The position numbers and the translations under genes were made by a program. A DNA stretch of 53,144 nt from Deltaproteobacteria bacterium (GTDB lineage Bacteria > Desulfobacterota > Desulfobacteria > Desulfobacterales > JAHEIW01). The stretch spans positions 1-53,144 of the forward strand of contig JAHEIW010000017.1 of the NCBI GenBank assembly GCA_024639185.1. The letters run 5' to 3'. The notes beneath the pieces were generated by a model that was not told the origin of the DNA, did not search any database, and saw nothing but the letters and a program-made list of their open reading frames with translations. Position 1 is the stretch's first letter, and every line of letters begins with the position of its first letter. Below are positions 14,798 through 22,647 of the stretch, piece by piece.

Positions 14798-16774
14798 ATG
14801 CCTGACCAAAAGAAAGTGATTCCTAAAAAGAAACTGCTCGAACCCAGGGAGCTGACCACCTGTGAAGCCACCGCACAGATGCTCGCAAAGGCCCGCAATG
14901 ATGGTGTCGAACTTGCCTTCGATCGGGCGCAAAACATGAAACCCTGCCCCATCGGGGCGGATTCGGCCTGCTGCAAACATTGCTTTATGGGCCCCTGCCG
15001 GCTGAATGCCAAAGACCCATACGCAAAAGTGGGGGTTTGCGGTGCCACCATCGATACCATCATGTCGCGAAACTTTGCGCGTGCCGTCGCTGCCGGTTGC
15101 GCAGCCCACACCGACCACGGCATGGCTATGCTGGATTTATTTCGCGAGGTTCTCGAAGGCCACATCAAGGATTATGAGATCAAAAATGTCCAAAAATTGC
15201 TCTTCGTAGCCAAAGAAATGGACATCGAGACTGAAGACCGTGAGATCAAAGATATCGCCATGGATCTGTACAAAGAGCTGGAAAGAACCTATACCCAGGT
15301 CGATGGCGAAATTCCGTTTGTCAAACGGGTTCCGGAAAAAACGCTGGAAACCTGGCGCAAGGAAGGCATCGTGCCCCGCGGCGCCATGCGTGAAATCATG
15401 GAGCTCATGCATCGGTCTGCCATCGGTGTCGATCAGCATTACGCCAACATCACCAAACAGTGTAGCCGTGTTGCATTGGCCGACGGCTGGGGCGGATCCA
15501 TGGTCGCTACCGAGATTGCAGACATTTTATTCGGCACCCCGTCTCCGGTAGCCATCGAAACCAACATGGGTGTCCTCAAAGAAGATCAGGTCAACATCAT
15601 CGTTCATGGTCATGAGCCCAATCTGTTTGAATCCATGGTTGCATCGGTGGCCGAGCCGACCCTGATCCAGGCCGCCAAGGACGCCGGCGCCAAAGGCCTT
15701 AACCTGGTGGGGATGTGCTGCTCGGGTCTGGAAATGTTTTCGCGCCACGGAACGCCGCATGCCGGCAACTTCATGTCCACCGAGACCGTCCTTGTGACCG
15801 GCGCGGTGGATGCCATGGTGGTCGACGTGCAGTGTATCAAACAGGCGCTGGCCCAGGTGGCGGAATGCTACAAGACCCAGCTGATCACCACCAACCCGCG
15901 CGCACGAATCGAAGGCGGTAAGCATATTGAATTTCACGAGGACAAACCCAAAGAATGCACCGATGAAATCGTCATTCAAGCCATCGGCCGCTTTAAGAAT
16001 CGGGGCGTGGAAGTGGAAATTCCCAATATTGTCAACACCGGTGTGCACGGCTTTTCCCATGAGTACATCAACTACATGCTCGGCGGAACCTTCCGGGCTT
16101 CCTACACACCGCTGAACGACAACATTATCAACGGCCGCATTCGTGGTGTGGCCGGTGTGGTGGGATGCAACAACCCCCGCATGAAGCAGGATTATGTCCA
16201 TGTGAATCTGGTCAAAGAGCTGATCAAAAACGACGTGCTGGTGGTTCAGACCGGATGCTCGCAAATCGCGCTGGCCAAAGCCGGGCTGACAACGCCTGAA
16301 GCCGCCCATCTGGCCGGCCCGGGGTTGAAAGAAGTCTGCGAAACTGTGGGCATGCCGCCGGTGCTGGGCCTGGGTGCCTGCGTGGACAACAGTCGCATCC
16401 TGATTGCCTGTGCTGAAATGGTCAAGACCGGTGGACTGGGCGAAAGTATCGCCGATCTGCCGGTGGCCGGATGCGCACCCGAGTATATGAGTGAAAAGGC
16501 CATCACCATCGGCCAATACTTTGTGGCCTCCGGCGTGTATACGATCTTCGGTGTGACATTCCCCATCACCGAAGGCACCAAGTTCCACAAGCACCTGTTT
16601 GAAGAGCTTGAAGAGCTGGGCATGGGCAAGTGGGGTTTTGCCACCGATCCGTTTGAAATTGCTCAAATGATGATCGCGCATATCGACAAGAAACGCAAAG
16701 CGCTGGGCATCGACAAAGCCCGTGAGCGTGTCTTGATGGATATGGCCGATCGACGCGATATGGATGCAGCTTAG
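14798..16774 (+). CDS. cooS: Anaerobic Ni-Fe carbon monoxide dehydrogenase catalytic subunit
   Basis: A 658-residue monofunctional CO dehydrogenase (CO + H2O to CO2 + 2H+ + 2e-). The N-terminal cysteines for clusters D and B are intact: C50, C58, C59, C62 and C67 in CPIGADSACC and KHCFMGPCR. Later conserved blocks include GWGGSMVATEIADILFGTP, NLVGMCCSGLEMFSRHG, GVAGVVGCNNPRMKQD, VLVVQTGCSQIALAKAG, GLGACVDNSRI and PVAGCAPEYMSEKA, which carry the C-cluster ligands. AAGGGAGG lies nine bases upstream of the start. No cooF, cooC nickel-insertion ATPase, cooA or acetyl-CoA synthase subunit is adjacent, and a strong terminator follows at once, so it is a single-gene unit. Partner ferredoxin and maturation proteins must be elsewhere. 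Confidence 0.96.
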   Translation: MPDQKKVIPKKKLLEPRELTTCEATAQMLAKARNDGVELAFDRAQNMKPCPIGADSACCKHCFMGPCRLNAKDPYAKVGVCGATIDTIMSRNFARAVAAGCAAHTDHGMAMLDLFREVLEGHIKDYEIKNVQKLLFVAKEMDIETEDREIKDIAMDLYKELERTYTQVDGEIPFVKRVPEKTLETWRKEGIVPRGAMREIMELMHRSAIGVDQHYANITKQCSRVALADGWGGSMVATEIADILFGTPSPVAIETNMGVLKEDQVNIIVHGHEPNLFESMVASVAEPTLIQAAKDAGAKGLNLVGMCCSGLEMFSRHGTPHAGNFMSTETVLVTGAVDAMVVDVQCIKQALAQVAECYKTQLITTNPRARIEGGKHIEFHEDKPKECTDEIVIQAIGRFKNRGVEVEIPNIVNTGVHGFSHEYINYMLGGTFRASYTPLNDNIINGRIRGVAGVVGCNNPRMKQDYVHVNLVKELIKNDVLVVQTGCSQIALAKAGLTTPEAAHLAGPGLKEVCETVGMPPVLGLGACVDNSRILIACAEMVKTGGLGESIADLPVAGCAPEYMSEKAITIGQYFVASGVYTIFGVTFPITEGTKFHKHLFEELEELGMGKWGFATDPFEIAQMMIAHIDKKRKALGIDKARERVLMDMADRRDMDAA

Positions 16775-16794
16775 ACCCACAGGCTGCTGATCAT

Positions 16795-16832
16795 AAAAAA
16801 AATGGGGCCCCAACCCGGGCCCCATTTTTTTT
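16795..16832 (+). terminator. Strong bidirectional terminator after cooS
   Basis: A perfect 16-bp inverted repeat (16795-16810 with 16817-16832): eight A, then TGGGGCCC, a 6-base loop CAACCC, then GGGCCCCA and eight T. A T-tract exists in both orientations. It lies 20 bp after the cooS stop codon. Confidence 0.95.
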
Positions 16833-16984
16833 GGGCTGACATTACATCTTAAAAGTGCCGGCCGCGCCACTGAATATCGCGTCGCCGCCCTGAAATGTCC
16901 TTAAAACGTCCCTCTCAAAGTTATTGCCGCAAATCGACCATAGCAGTTAAATTATTTAGGGGAGCATGAAAATTACACTTGAAA

Positions 16985-17008
16985 ATAAATGAATGATCAT
17001 TCATTTAT
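16985..17008. promoter_or_regulatory. Perfect 24-bp palindrome, probable TetR-type operator
   Basis: ATAAATGAATGA followed directly by TCATTCATTTAT is a perfect palindrome. Core sequences such as TGAATGATCATTCA are typical operators of TetR-family repressors. It lies about 130 bp upstream of the metallo-beta-lactamase-fold gene. No TetR-type gene is in the window. Confidence 0.65.
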
Positions 17009-17077
17009 AGTGTTTAACCGTTTGTCATAATAATGTTCTGAAAAAAGGATGGCGGCATAAGTGTTGTAACAAAAAAT

Positions 17078-17102
17078 CGTTCCGTAATCGAAACGTTTTT
17101 TT
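17078..17102 (+). terminator. Terminator-like hairpin in the leader of the MBL-fold gene
   Basis: CGTTCCG (17078-17084), loop TAAT, CGAAACG (17089-17095), then a run of T to 17102. The stem has one mismatch. It lies 38 bp upstream of the start codon, downstream of the palindrome, so it could attenuate read-through into the gene. Confidence 0.45.
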
Positions 17103-17140
17103 AACAACTACTATAAATCAATGAGGAAACTTAAAATCGA

Positions 17141-18298
17141 ATGAAAAGCAAAACCATTATTGGCATCATCATCGCCATCGCGTTTATGCAATGCAGCGGC
17201 ACCGATATCCCGCTGGCCAGTCATTCCGACCATACGTTAGCGGACAAAATTGCGGATTCACCTGAATATAAAGACGGGAAGTATGAAGATATGGGAACTG
17301 CATTAAATCTATCCTTCACAGAATTTGTTGCGACAACATGGGAATTTCTTTTTGCCGGCAACAATCGAACACCGGATACACGGCTGCCGGTCAAACAGGT
17401 AGATCTGTCGCATTTCAAAAAACGGGGCAGCGGTCAATTAAACGTCACCTGGCTGGGTCACTCATCGTTGATGATCAACATCGACGGATATAAAATTTTA
17501 GCAGATCCGGTGTTTGAAAAGCGGATATCAATATTTGGCCCGACCCGTTTCAACGGTGATGTGCCCCTGGACATCCAGCAGATTCCGAGGTTAGAAGCTG
17601 TTATTATTTCCCATGATCATTACGACCATCTCAACAAGTTTTCCGTGCGACATTTAGTGGATAAGACAGATACGTTTATCGTACCGCTGCATGTGGGTGC
17701 CCTGCTTGCAGACTGGGGCGTGCCCCGGGATAAAATTGTCGAGCTGGACTGGTGGCAGGAATACGGGCTCAATCAAGAATTAATGATAGCTGCTACTCCT
17801 GCATTGCATTTTTCCGGGCGCGGCATTACCGACCGCAATGAAACGCTATGGGCATCCTGGGTCATCGAGGCGCCATCTCACAAAGTCTTTTTTAGCGGAG
17901 ATTCGGGTTACTTTTCGGATTTCAAACAAATTGGCGACAAATACGGCCCATTTGACATGACCTTCATCGAATGCGGTGCCTATGGCAAATCCTGGCCCAA
18001 GGTGCACATGTTTCCCGAGCAAACAGTGCAGGCGCACCTGGATCTAAAAGGTGACGTGTTACACCCGATTCACTGGGCCACGTTTAACCTGGCGCTGCAT
18101 CCCTGGTATGAACCCATGGAGCGTTTAACAGCCGCGGCCAATTATAAAAATGTTAAAGTCGCCACACCGGTTGTGGGCGAAACCACCGTCTATGGTAAAC
18201 ATTTACCCGCCACTGCATGGTGGGAATCAGCGATGGAGTCGTCCGGTGGCGCGGTAAGTAAGGCAGCTAATGAGGGTCGTGTGAATAATAAGCGATAA
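17141..18298 (+). CDS. MBL-fold metal-dependent hydrolase, lipoprotein-like (NAPE-PLD/UlaG-like)
   Basis: A 385-residue protein with a short N-terminal hydrophobic signal ending FMQC (C18), consistent with a lipoprotein, although the lipobox is not canonical. The hydrolase domain starts near residue 99 (NVTWLGHSSLMINIDG) and contains the metal motif HDHYDH at 158-163, a later FFSGDSGYF (about 249-257) and the final HPIHWATFNLALHPW histidine region. This arrangement is that of the NAPE-PLD/L-ascorbate-6-phosphate-lactonase-like branch. Substrate is unknown. It precedes the aldo/keto reductase gene by 18 bp and shares its transcript, so the two may act on one pathway at the envelope or after import. 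Confidence 0.85.
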   Translation: MKSKTIIGIIIAIAFMQCSGTDIPLASHSDHTLADKIADSPEYKDGKYEDMGTALNLSFTEFVATTWEFLFAGNNRTPDTRLPVKQVDLSHFKKRGSGQLNVTWLGHSSLMINIDGYKILADPVFEKRISIFGPTRFNGDVPLDIQQIPRLEAVIISHDHYDHLNKFSVRHLVDKTDTFIVPLHVGALLADWGVPRDKIVELDWWQEYGLNQELMIAATPALHFSGRGITDRNETLWASWVIEAPSHKVFFSGDSGYFSDFKQIGDKYGPFDMTFIECGAYGKSWPKVHMFPEQTVQAHLDLKGDVLHPIHWATFNLALHPWYEPMERLTAAANYKNVKVATPVVGETTVYGKHLPATAWWESAMESSGGAVSKAANEGRVNNKR

Positions 18299-18316
18299 CA
18301 ATTAAAGGAAATTGCA

Positions 18317-19591
18317 ATGCTTTATCGACAAGTTCCAAAAAACGGGGATAAACTATCCGTGCTGGGCTATGGATGTATGCGGTTTCCGGTGCGGATGGGA
18401 TCCATCAATCAAAAACTGGCCGAAAAGCAGATCCTGTATGCTTTGGATCAGGGCGTCAATTATTTTGATACGGCATTTCCCTATCATAACGGGAAAAGCG
18501 AACCGTTTCTGGGTAAGGTGATATCTCAAAACGGATTTCGCAATGAAATAAAGATCGCCACCAAGCTCCCTCACTGGAGAACCCATTCCAAAGCGGATAT
18601 GGGCAGGATTTTGGATGAGCAGCTGTCAAAACTGAAAACCGACCGTATCGATTATTACCTGGTTCATGCCTTGAACGGCGAGCTCTGGAAAACGGCAAAG
18701 CGTAACGGCGTCATCGCGTTTTTGGATGATGCCCTCAGAAAGGGCAAGATCATCAATGCCGGTTTTTCATTTCACGGGCTGGCGGAAGAATTTAACGGTA
18801 TCGTGGATGACTATGACTGGACCTTTTGCCAGATTCAGTACAATTATCTGGACACCCAGAATCAGGCCGGGACGGCCGGACTGCAATATGCGGCATCCAA
18901 AGACATGGCGGTCATCATCATGGAACCTTTGCGGGGCGGGAATCTGGCCAAAACACCCCCGCCAACTGTAAAAGATATCTGGTCAAAAGCTGAGAATAAA
19001 AAAACGCCTGTCGGTTGGTCCCTGGGCTGGATCTGGACTCATCCCGAAGTTACCGTCGTACTTTCGGGGATGAACAACGATGACCACATAAGAGAAAACC
19101 TGGTGCTGGCTGAAAAAGCCCTGCCCAACGCCTTTTCTGTAAAAGAAAACCAACTGGTCGACGAAGCAGCAGCTGAATTTCGAAGAGTGATGAAAGTTGG
19201 ATGCACCGGATGCCAGTATTGCATGCCCTGCCCAGCCGGCGTGAATATTCCAGGCTGTTTTGATTGGTATAATTCCCGGCATGCGTTCAAAGATAAGAAG
19301 GCAAAATTATGGTATCTTTTCCAGAACGGTGGGATTGTCACCGAAAAGCCGACACTGGCTTCAATGTGTGTGCAATGCGAAGAATGTCTGGAAAAATGCC
19401 CCCAGCAACTTCCTATCCCGGATTTACTCAAAGACGTGCAGGGGGATATGGAAGGGTTTATGACCAAACCGATGATCTGGCTGATGAAGCGCACAATGAA
19501 AATCAGGAAAAAGAAAAAGCCTTCAACGCCAGTATCAAAACGATCAACGCATGATGAACATAAAAAAAACCAATTCAAAACTGAGGATTGA
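18317..19591 (+). CDS. Aldo/keto reductase with C-terminal 2[4Fe-4S] ferredoxin domain
   Basis: A 424-residue fusion. The N-terminal TIM barrel has the aldo/keto reductase tetrad D51, Y56 (TAFPYHNG), K83 (ATKLP) and H117 (YLVHALNG). The C-terminal region has two cysteine clusters: C296, C299, C302, C305 (CTGCQYCMPCP) and C351, C354, C357, C361 (CVQCEECLEKCP), enough for two [4Fe-4S] centres. Such fusions are common in strict anaerobes and probably use ferredoxin electrons with or in place of NADPH. The lysine-rich tail from about 390 is poorly conserved in type. AAAGGA lies 8 bases before the start. It is the second gene of a pair with the MBL-fold gene. Confidence 0.9.
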   Translation: MLYRQVPKNGDKLSVLGYGCMRFPVRMGSINQKLAEKQILYALDQGVNYFDTAFPYHNGKSEPFLGKVISQNGFRNEIKIATKLPHWRTHSKADMGRILDEQLSKLKTDRIDYYLVHALNGELWKTAKRNGVIAFLDDALRKGKIINAGFSFHGLAEEFNGIVDDYDWTFCQIQYNYLDTQNQAGTAGLQYAASKDMAVIIMEPLRGGNLAKTPPPTVKDIWSKAENKKTPVGWSLGWIWTHPEVTVVLSGMNNDDHIRENLVLAEKALPNAFSVKENQLVDEAAAEFRRVMKVGCTGCQYCMPCPAGVNIPGCFDWYNSRHAFKDKKAKLWYLFQNGGIVTEKPTLASMCVQCEECLEKCPQQLPIPDLLKDVQGDMEGFMTKPMIWLMKRTMKIRKKKKPSTPVSKRSTHDEHKKNQFKTED

Positions 19592-19611
19592 TCAGTGGCC
19601 GGCATGAATCC

Positions 19612-19737
19612 ATATGCGCTTCCATCTGGTATGGCGTTTACAACAAATACACTCGCGAACTGGCGTATGCCAGCGGTGGTCATCCACCGGCACTGCTCAT
19701 CGGGGATAACGCTTTTATTGACTGGCCTGTGCATAAA
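19612..19737 (+). pseudogene. Remnant of a SpoIIE/RsbU-type PP2C phosphatase
   Basis: A short open stretch encodes SIWYGVYNKYTRELAYASGG followed by HPPALLIGDNAF. This is the highly conserved segment of PP2C-like SpoIIE phosphatases, which normally sit in a domain of about 190 residues. Nothing upstream or downstream continues the domain: upstream is the end of the aldo/keto reductase and downstream the frame runs antisense into the DUF389 gene. So only about 40 residues of the original gene survive. Confidence 0.65.
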
Positions 19738-19742
19738 TCGGT

Positions 19743-20162
19743 TCAGCCGGAATTAAATTGTATCAAAAGCATCAATAGGATCAGTAGAAACATCCAGACG
19801 GCAATCGCAATTTTGGTCTGTTTTTTAGCCCGCTCAGCCTTCCACCAGCTGTTGGGCCGGATTCCCTGGAATAAAAACATGACCACCGCAGAAATATTTA
19901 AACAGATGATATTGGTGGCCAGTATGAGAAAGGCATTGATGCTTGCAGAATAAAAGCCGCCTCCAAGAAGAAGACCGAATACCACCAGCGGCGGCAACAA
20001 TGCAACCGCCACCATCACCCCGATCAGCGAGGCGGATACGCCGGCTGTTAAAGACAGCGCCCCCGCTGCCCCGGATGCGGAGGCCAGCACAATGTCCGCA
20101 TAGCTGACCTGCAAGCGTGAAACGATTTCCGGAAGAAAAACCTCTGCCAGACGTAGAGCCAT
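19743..20162 (-). CDS. DUF389-family membrane protein, C-terminal half only
   Basis: A 139-residue hydrophobic protein matching the second half of DUF389/TIGR00341 proteins: ADIVLASASGAAGALSLTAG, then GVMVAVALLPPLVVFGLLLG, and two further membrane segments. Full-length members are usually 300 residues or more, with several N-terminal helices and a cytoplasmic domain that are missing here. An in-frame stop lies just upstream of the start, yet a perfect AAGGAGG sits six bases before the ATG. It is therefore either a remnant that chanced upon a ribosome site or a genuinely short form. Function of the family is unknown. It neighbours other gene fragments. Confidence 0.6.
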   Translation of the reverse strand: MALRLAEVFLPEIVSRLQVSYADIVLASASGAAGALSLTAGVSASLIGVMVAVALLPPLVVFGLLLGGGFYSASINAFLILATNIICLNISAVVMFLFQGIRPNSWWKAERAKKQTKIAIAVWMFLLILLMLLIQFNSG

Positions 20163-20674
20163 AAAAAAGCCTCCTTAAAAAGCTTCTGATGAACGGTTGC
20201 AAATCCTGAACGCTCAACCCTAAATAGTTCACATGTTTCAACTAAAGCGGCTTTTTCCTGCTTACATTATGAATAGGAATACCGGTTAAATTTTGCAACA
20301 GGTATCTGCGAACTACGCAAAAATTGCCACATTGGCGGCACCGCCCGTCCGGACTGGTAATTCCAGATATCTTTCAGCGGACGCCTGGATGATTTGTCTA
20401 AAACTCAAATAATCTGCTTTCGCGGGTCGGACGGTTTTTTACACCCTTAGACTGCAGAAATGCCGATAGCGGAGTATTTTCAGGAGAATGCCGCCATCTG
20501 GCAGCAACTTGTGGAAGACAGATACGCTGCTCGCATCGTGGAAGTACTTGAGCGGGTCGCTATAAAGCATGGGGCTATGCGGCCGGCGATATTGCAATTA
20601 AAACACCAGCGGATACCCATCCCATAGGGTAATTGCCAATTCGAAGACCTCATGAAATATTTTTTATCACCAAC
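20163..20674. other. Gene-poor stretch with fragment-like open frames
   Basis: No intact gene. On the minus strand 20267-20404 is an open frame of about 45 codons without a start, containing RPLKDIWNYQSGRAVPPMWQ, which has the composition of a real C-terminus but which I do not recognise. On the plus strand 20460-20627 may be an aldo/keto reductase remnant (listed separately). Together with the SpoIIE remnant and the half-length DUF389 gene this is a degraded region. Confidence 0.5.
20460..20627 (+). pseudogene. Possible aldo/keto reductase C-terminal remnant
   Basis: A 55-codon open frame without a ribosome site encodes ENAAIWQQLVED, VEVLERVAIKHGA and ends RIPIP before a stop. The pattern (Y/F-x-x-N, then VEVLxxxAxKHGAT, then xIPIPGT) is that of the C-terminal third of aldo/keto reductases, with the part between partly lost. 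The match is short and the call is tentative. Confidence 0.3.
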
Positions 20675-21088
20675 CTAAACTTGTTTTTTAGGATTACGAT
20701 TAAACCCATGCTTAATAAGCTTGTTGTTAATAGTATCTTTGTTAAAAGGCTTCACAATAAAATCATCACAGCCGCATTGAACGCATCGTTTAAATAGCTC
20801 TTCATCGGAATGTGCGGAAACCATAACAATTTTAGCGCGATGATAGTGATTAATATTTTTGGTTTGCTCAATCTTTCTGATACTGGTCAGAACTTGTTCC
20901 CCACCCATCTCAGGCATCATGATATCGAGAAAGATAAAACTAAAAGGGCGCCAGTCATTCCATGCTTTTTCAAAAGCACAAATTGCTTCTTTGCCGTCTT
21001 CAACGGACTCGCATTCACCATAAGGAGTTAAAATTGCTTCCAGGAGTTTTGCATTTTTGGGATTATCATCAACAATTAAAAGTCGCAT
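20675..21088 (-). CDS. Single-domain response regulator
   Basis: A 137-residue lone receiver: pocket D7-D8 (LLIVDDNPKN), phospho-acceptor D55 in IFLDIMMPEMGG, K113 in FIVKPF, and a short basic tail ending NRNPKKQV. The inserted loop between helix 2 and strand 3 (EKAWNDWRPFSF) is typical of the CheY-like receivers found in hybrid relays. No output domain. It is the last gene of the minus-strand signalling block that follows the pilus secretin, 17 bp after the next receiver gene, so it is likely an end point or shuttle for the kinases at 21496 and 22648. Confidence 0.88.
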   Translation of the reverse strand: MRLLIVDDNPKNAKLLEAILTPYGECESVEDGKEAICAFEKAWNDWRPFSFIFLDIMMPEMGGEQVLTSIRKIEQTKNINHYHRAKIVMVSAHSDEELFKRCVQCGCDDFIVKPFNKDTINNKLIKHGFNRNPKKQV

Positions 21089-21105
21089 ATCTCAACCATT
21101 TAAAG

Positions 21106-21471
21106 TCAAATAAATTTATTTATGGCATTAATTAAATACTTCTTATCAATTGGTTTTGTTATGTATCCCTTAACCCCGGCCTTGAAGGCACTATCTTTAT
21201 CGCTTTCCATCGCAAGGGAACTTACGGCTATAATCGGTATATTCTTCAATTCACCATCGTTGACTATCAGTTTAGTGGCTTCGAAGCCATTCATACCCGG
21301 AAGCTGAACATCCATTAAAATCATATCCGGTTTGTGTTCATGAGCTAGCTGGATACCGTCTTCGGCATTTTCAGCTTCCATTACTGCAAAATTGCTTAGC
21401 TGAAGAATTCTTTTTAGAAGCTTCATATTTAACACATCGTCTTCGATGATTAATATTGTTTTATTGTTCAT
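21106..21471 (-). CDS. DivK/CheY-like single-domain response regulator
   Basis: A 121-residue receiver with D10-D12 region (LIIEDDVLNMKLL), phospho-acceptor D54 in MILMDVQLPGMNG and K106 in YITKPID. The EDDxxNMKLxxxxL and MDxxLPGMNGxEATxxL sequences place it in the DivK-like group of shuttle receivers. It is closely similar to the receiver at 45771-46166 on the far side of the pilus locus, so the two are probably paralogues. It lies 24 bp downstream of the receiver-kinase gene. Confidence 0.9.
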   Translation of the reverse strand: MNNKTILIIEDDVLNMKLLKRILQLSNFAVMEAENAEDGIQLAHEHKPDMILMDVQLPGMNGFEATKLIVNDGELKNIPIIAVSSLAMESDKDSAFKAGVKGYITKPIDKKYLINAINKFI

Positions 21472-21495
21472 TTGTCCAATTACCCCTAAATTTTC

Positions 21496-22632
21496 TTATT
21501 CATATGGTATGGTGAAACGAAAAGTGGATCCCTTGCCTTCACCTTCACTCTCTACCCATATTTGCCCCCCATGAGCTTCAACCGCCAATTTACAAAAGGC
21601 CAGGCCAAGGCCGGCGGTTCCTATCGAAACGCCTTGATTTCTAAGGTCAACCTGCTCAAATTTATTAAAAATTTTTTGGTGGTAAGCAGGATCCAAACCG
21701 CTACCGGTATCCCTCACACTAACACACAGATTGTTTTTGCTTTCTTCAAATTCAGCTGAAACATCAATCCGACCTCCTTGAGGGGTATGTCTAATCCCGT
21801 TATCAACAAGGTTTAAAATAACTCTTCTGAGTAAACGTCTATCAATCGGAACAGTAGAAATACCATTTGCATTAACAAAATTAATTGATAATTGTTTTTC
21901 TTTTGCCCTTCTTAGAAGTTGATTCAGAGTATCATCTATCAGCTGCAGCAAATCACTCTTTTCTTTGTTAAGTTGCAGCTTTTTGTTCTCGAGTTTATTT
22001 ATATCCAACAGCTGGTCGACCATATCTTTCAGATCTTTGCAGCTTGAGAGGCAGTTCTCTGCGGCGACACTTTGAGTTTGTGTAAAATTTTCTTTATCCA
22101 ATAACAGCAATTCGATGTTTCCCGATATGGCGAAGAGCGGATTTTTCAAATCATGAACAATCATATGCAACAGACCATCTTTAAATTCTTCGAGCTCTTG
22201 CAGCTGAGCGTTCTTTTTTTCAATCACTTCATATCTTTCGATTAATTCATCATGATATTCTTTTATGCGAAGAAGAGATCTAACCCGTATTTTAAGCTCG
22301 GTCTTATCGACGGGTTTGGATAAGAAATCATCGGCACCGCAATCCAACGCTTTGAGACGATGTTCATATTCACTTAATGCAGTAACCATCAAAACAGGAA
22401 TTATCTTTGAATTTTTATTCTGTTTAATTTTTCTGCACGTTTCAAAACCATCCATATCGGGCATCATAACATCCAGCATAATAAGATCCGGGTAATTTGA
22501 AGCCAGCATTGAAAGAGCTTCCGATCCACTTAACGCGCTAGTAAAGTTATAGCTTTCTGATGCAAGAATGCCCTTAATCAGCTTTACATTTACTTCTTCG
22601 TCGTCAACGATTAAAATATTTGGGGTCTTCAT
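21496..22632 (-). CDS. Receiver-histidine kinase hybrid
   Basis: A 378-residue soluble protein: N-terminal receiver (D10-D12 pocket, D54 in IMLDVMMPDMDG, K107 in FLSKPVD), a short coiled coil, HisKA with H160 in HMIVHDLKNPL, and a HATPase domain with N box RVILNLVDNGIRHTP, G1 VRDTGSGLD and G2 GTAGLGLAF. The HDLKNPL phospho-acceptor motif marks the HisKA subgroup found in response-regulator kinases. Its receiver plus following linker (RSLLRIKEYHDELIE) is strikingly like the C-terminus of the HDOD-receiver protein at 29559-31058. It lies 15 bp after the GAF kinase gene, in one operon. Confidence 0.92.
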   Translation of the reverse strand: MKTPNILIVDDEEVNVKLIKGILASESYNFTSALSGSEALSMLASNYPDLIMLDVMMPDMDGFETCRKIKQNKNSKIIPVLMVTALSEYEHRLKALDCGADDFLSKPVDKTELKIRVRSLLRIKEYHDELIERYEVIEKKNAQLQELEEFKDGLLHMIVHDLKNPLFAISGNIELLLLDKENFTQTQSVAAENCLSSCKDLKDMVDQLLDINKLENKKLQLNKEKSDLLQLIDDTLNQLLRRAKEKQLSINFVNANGISTVPIDRRLLRRVILNLVDNGIRHTPQGGRIDVSAEFEESKNNLCVSVRDTGSGLDPAYHQKIFNKFEQVDLRNQGVSIGTAGLGLAFCKLAVEAHGGQIWVESEGEGKGSTFRFTIPYE

Positions 22633-22647
22633 CGCTTCTCACATTTT

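Noticed and set aside
15527..16870. A 447-codon open frame antisense to cooS, and a 158-codon one at 14642-15118
   Set aside because: Both lie opposite cooS codons, have biased His/Gly-rich composition typical of the reverse frame of a GC3-rich gene, and lack ribosome sites. cooS itself has full family conservation.
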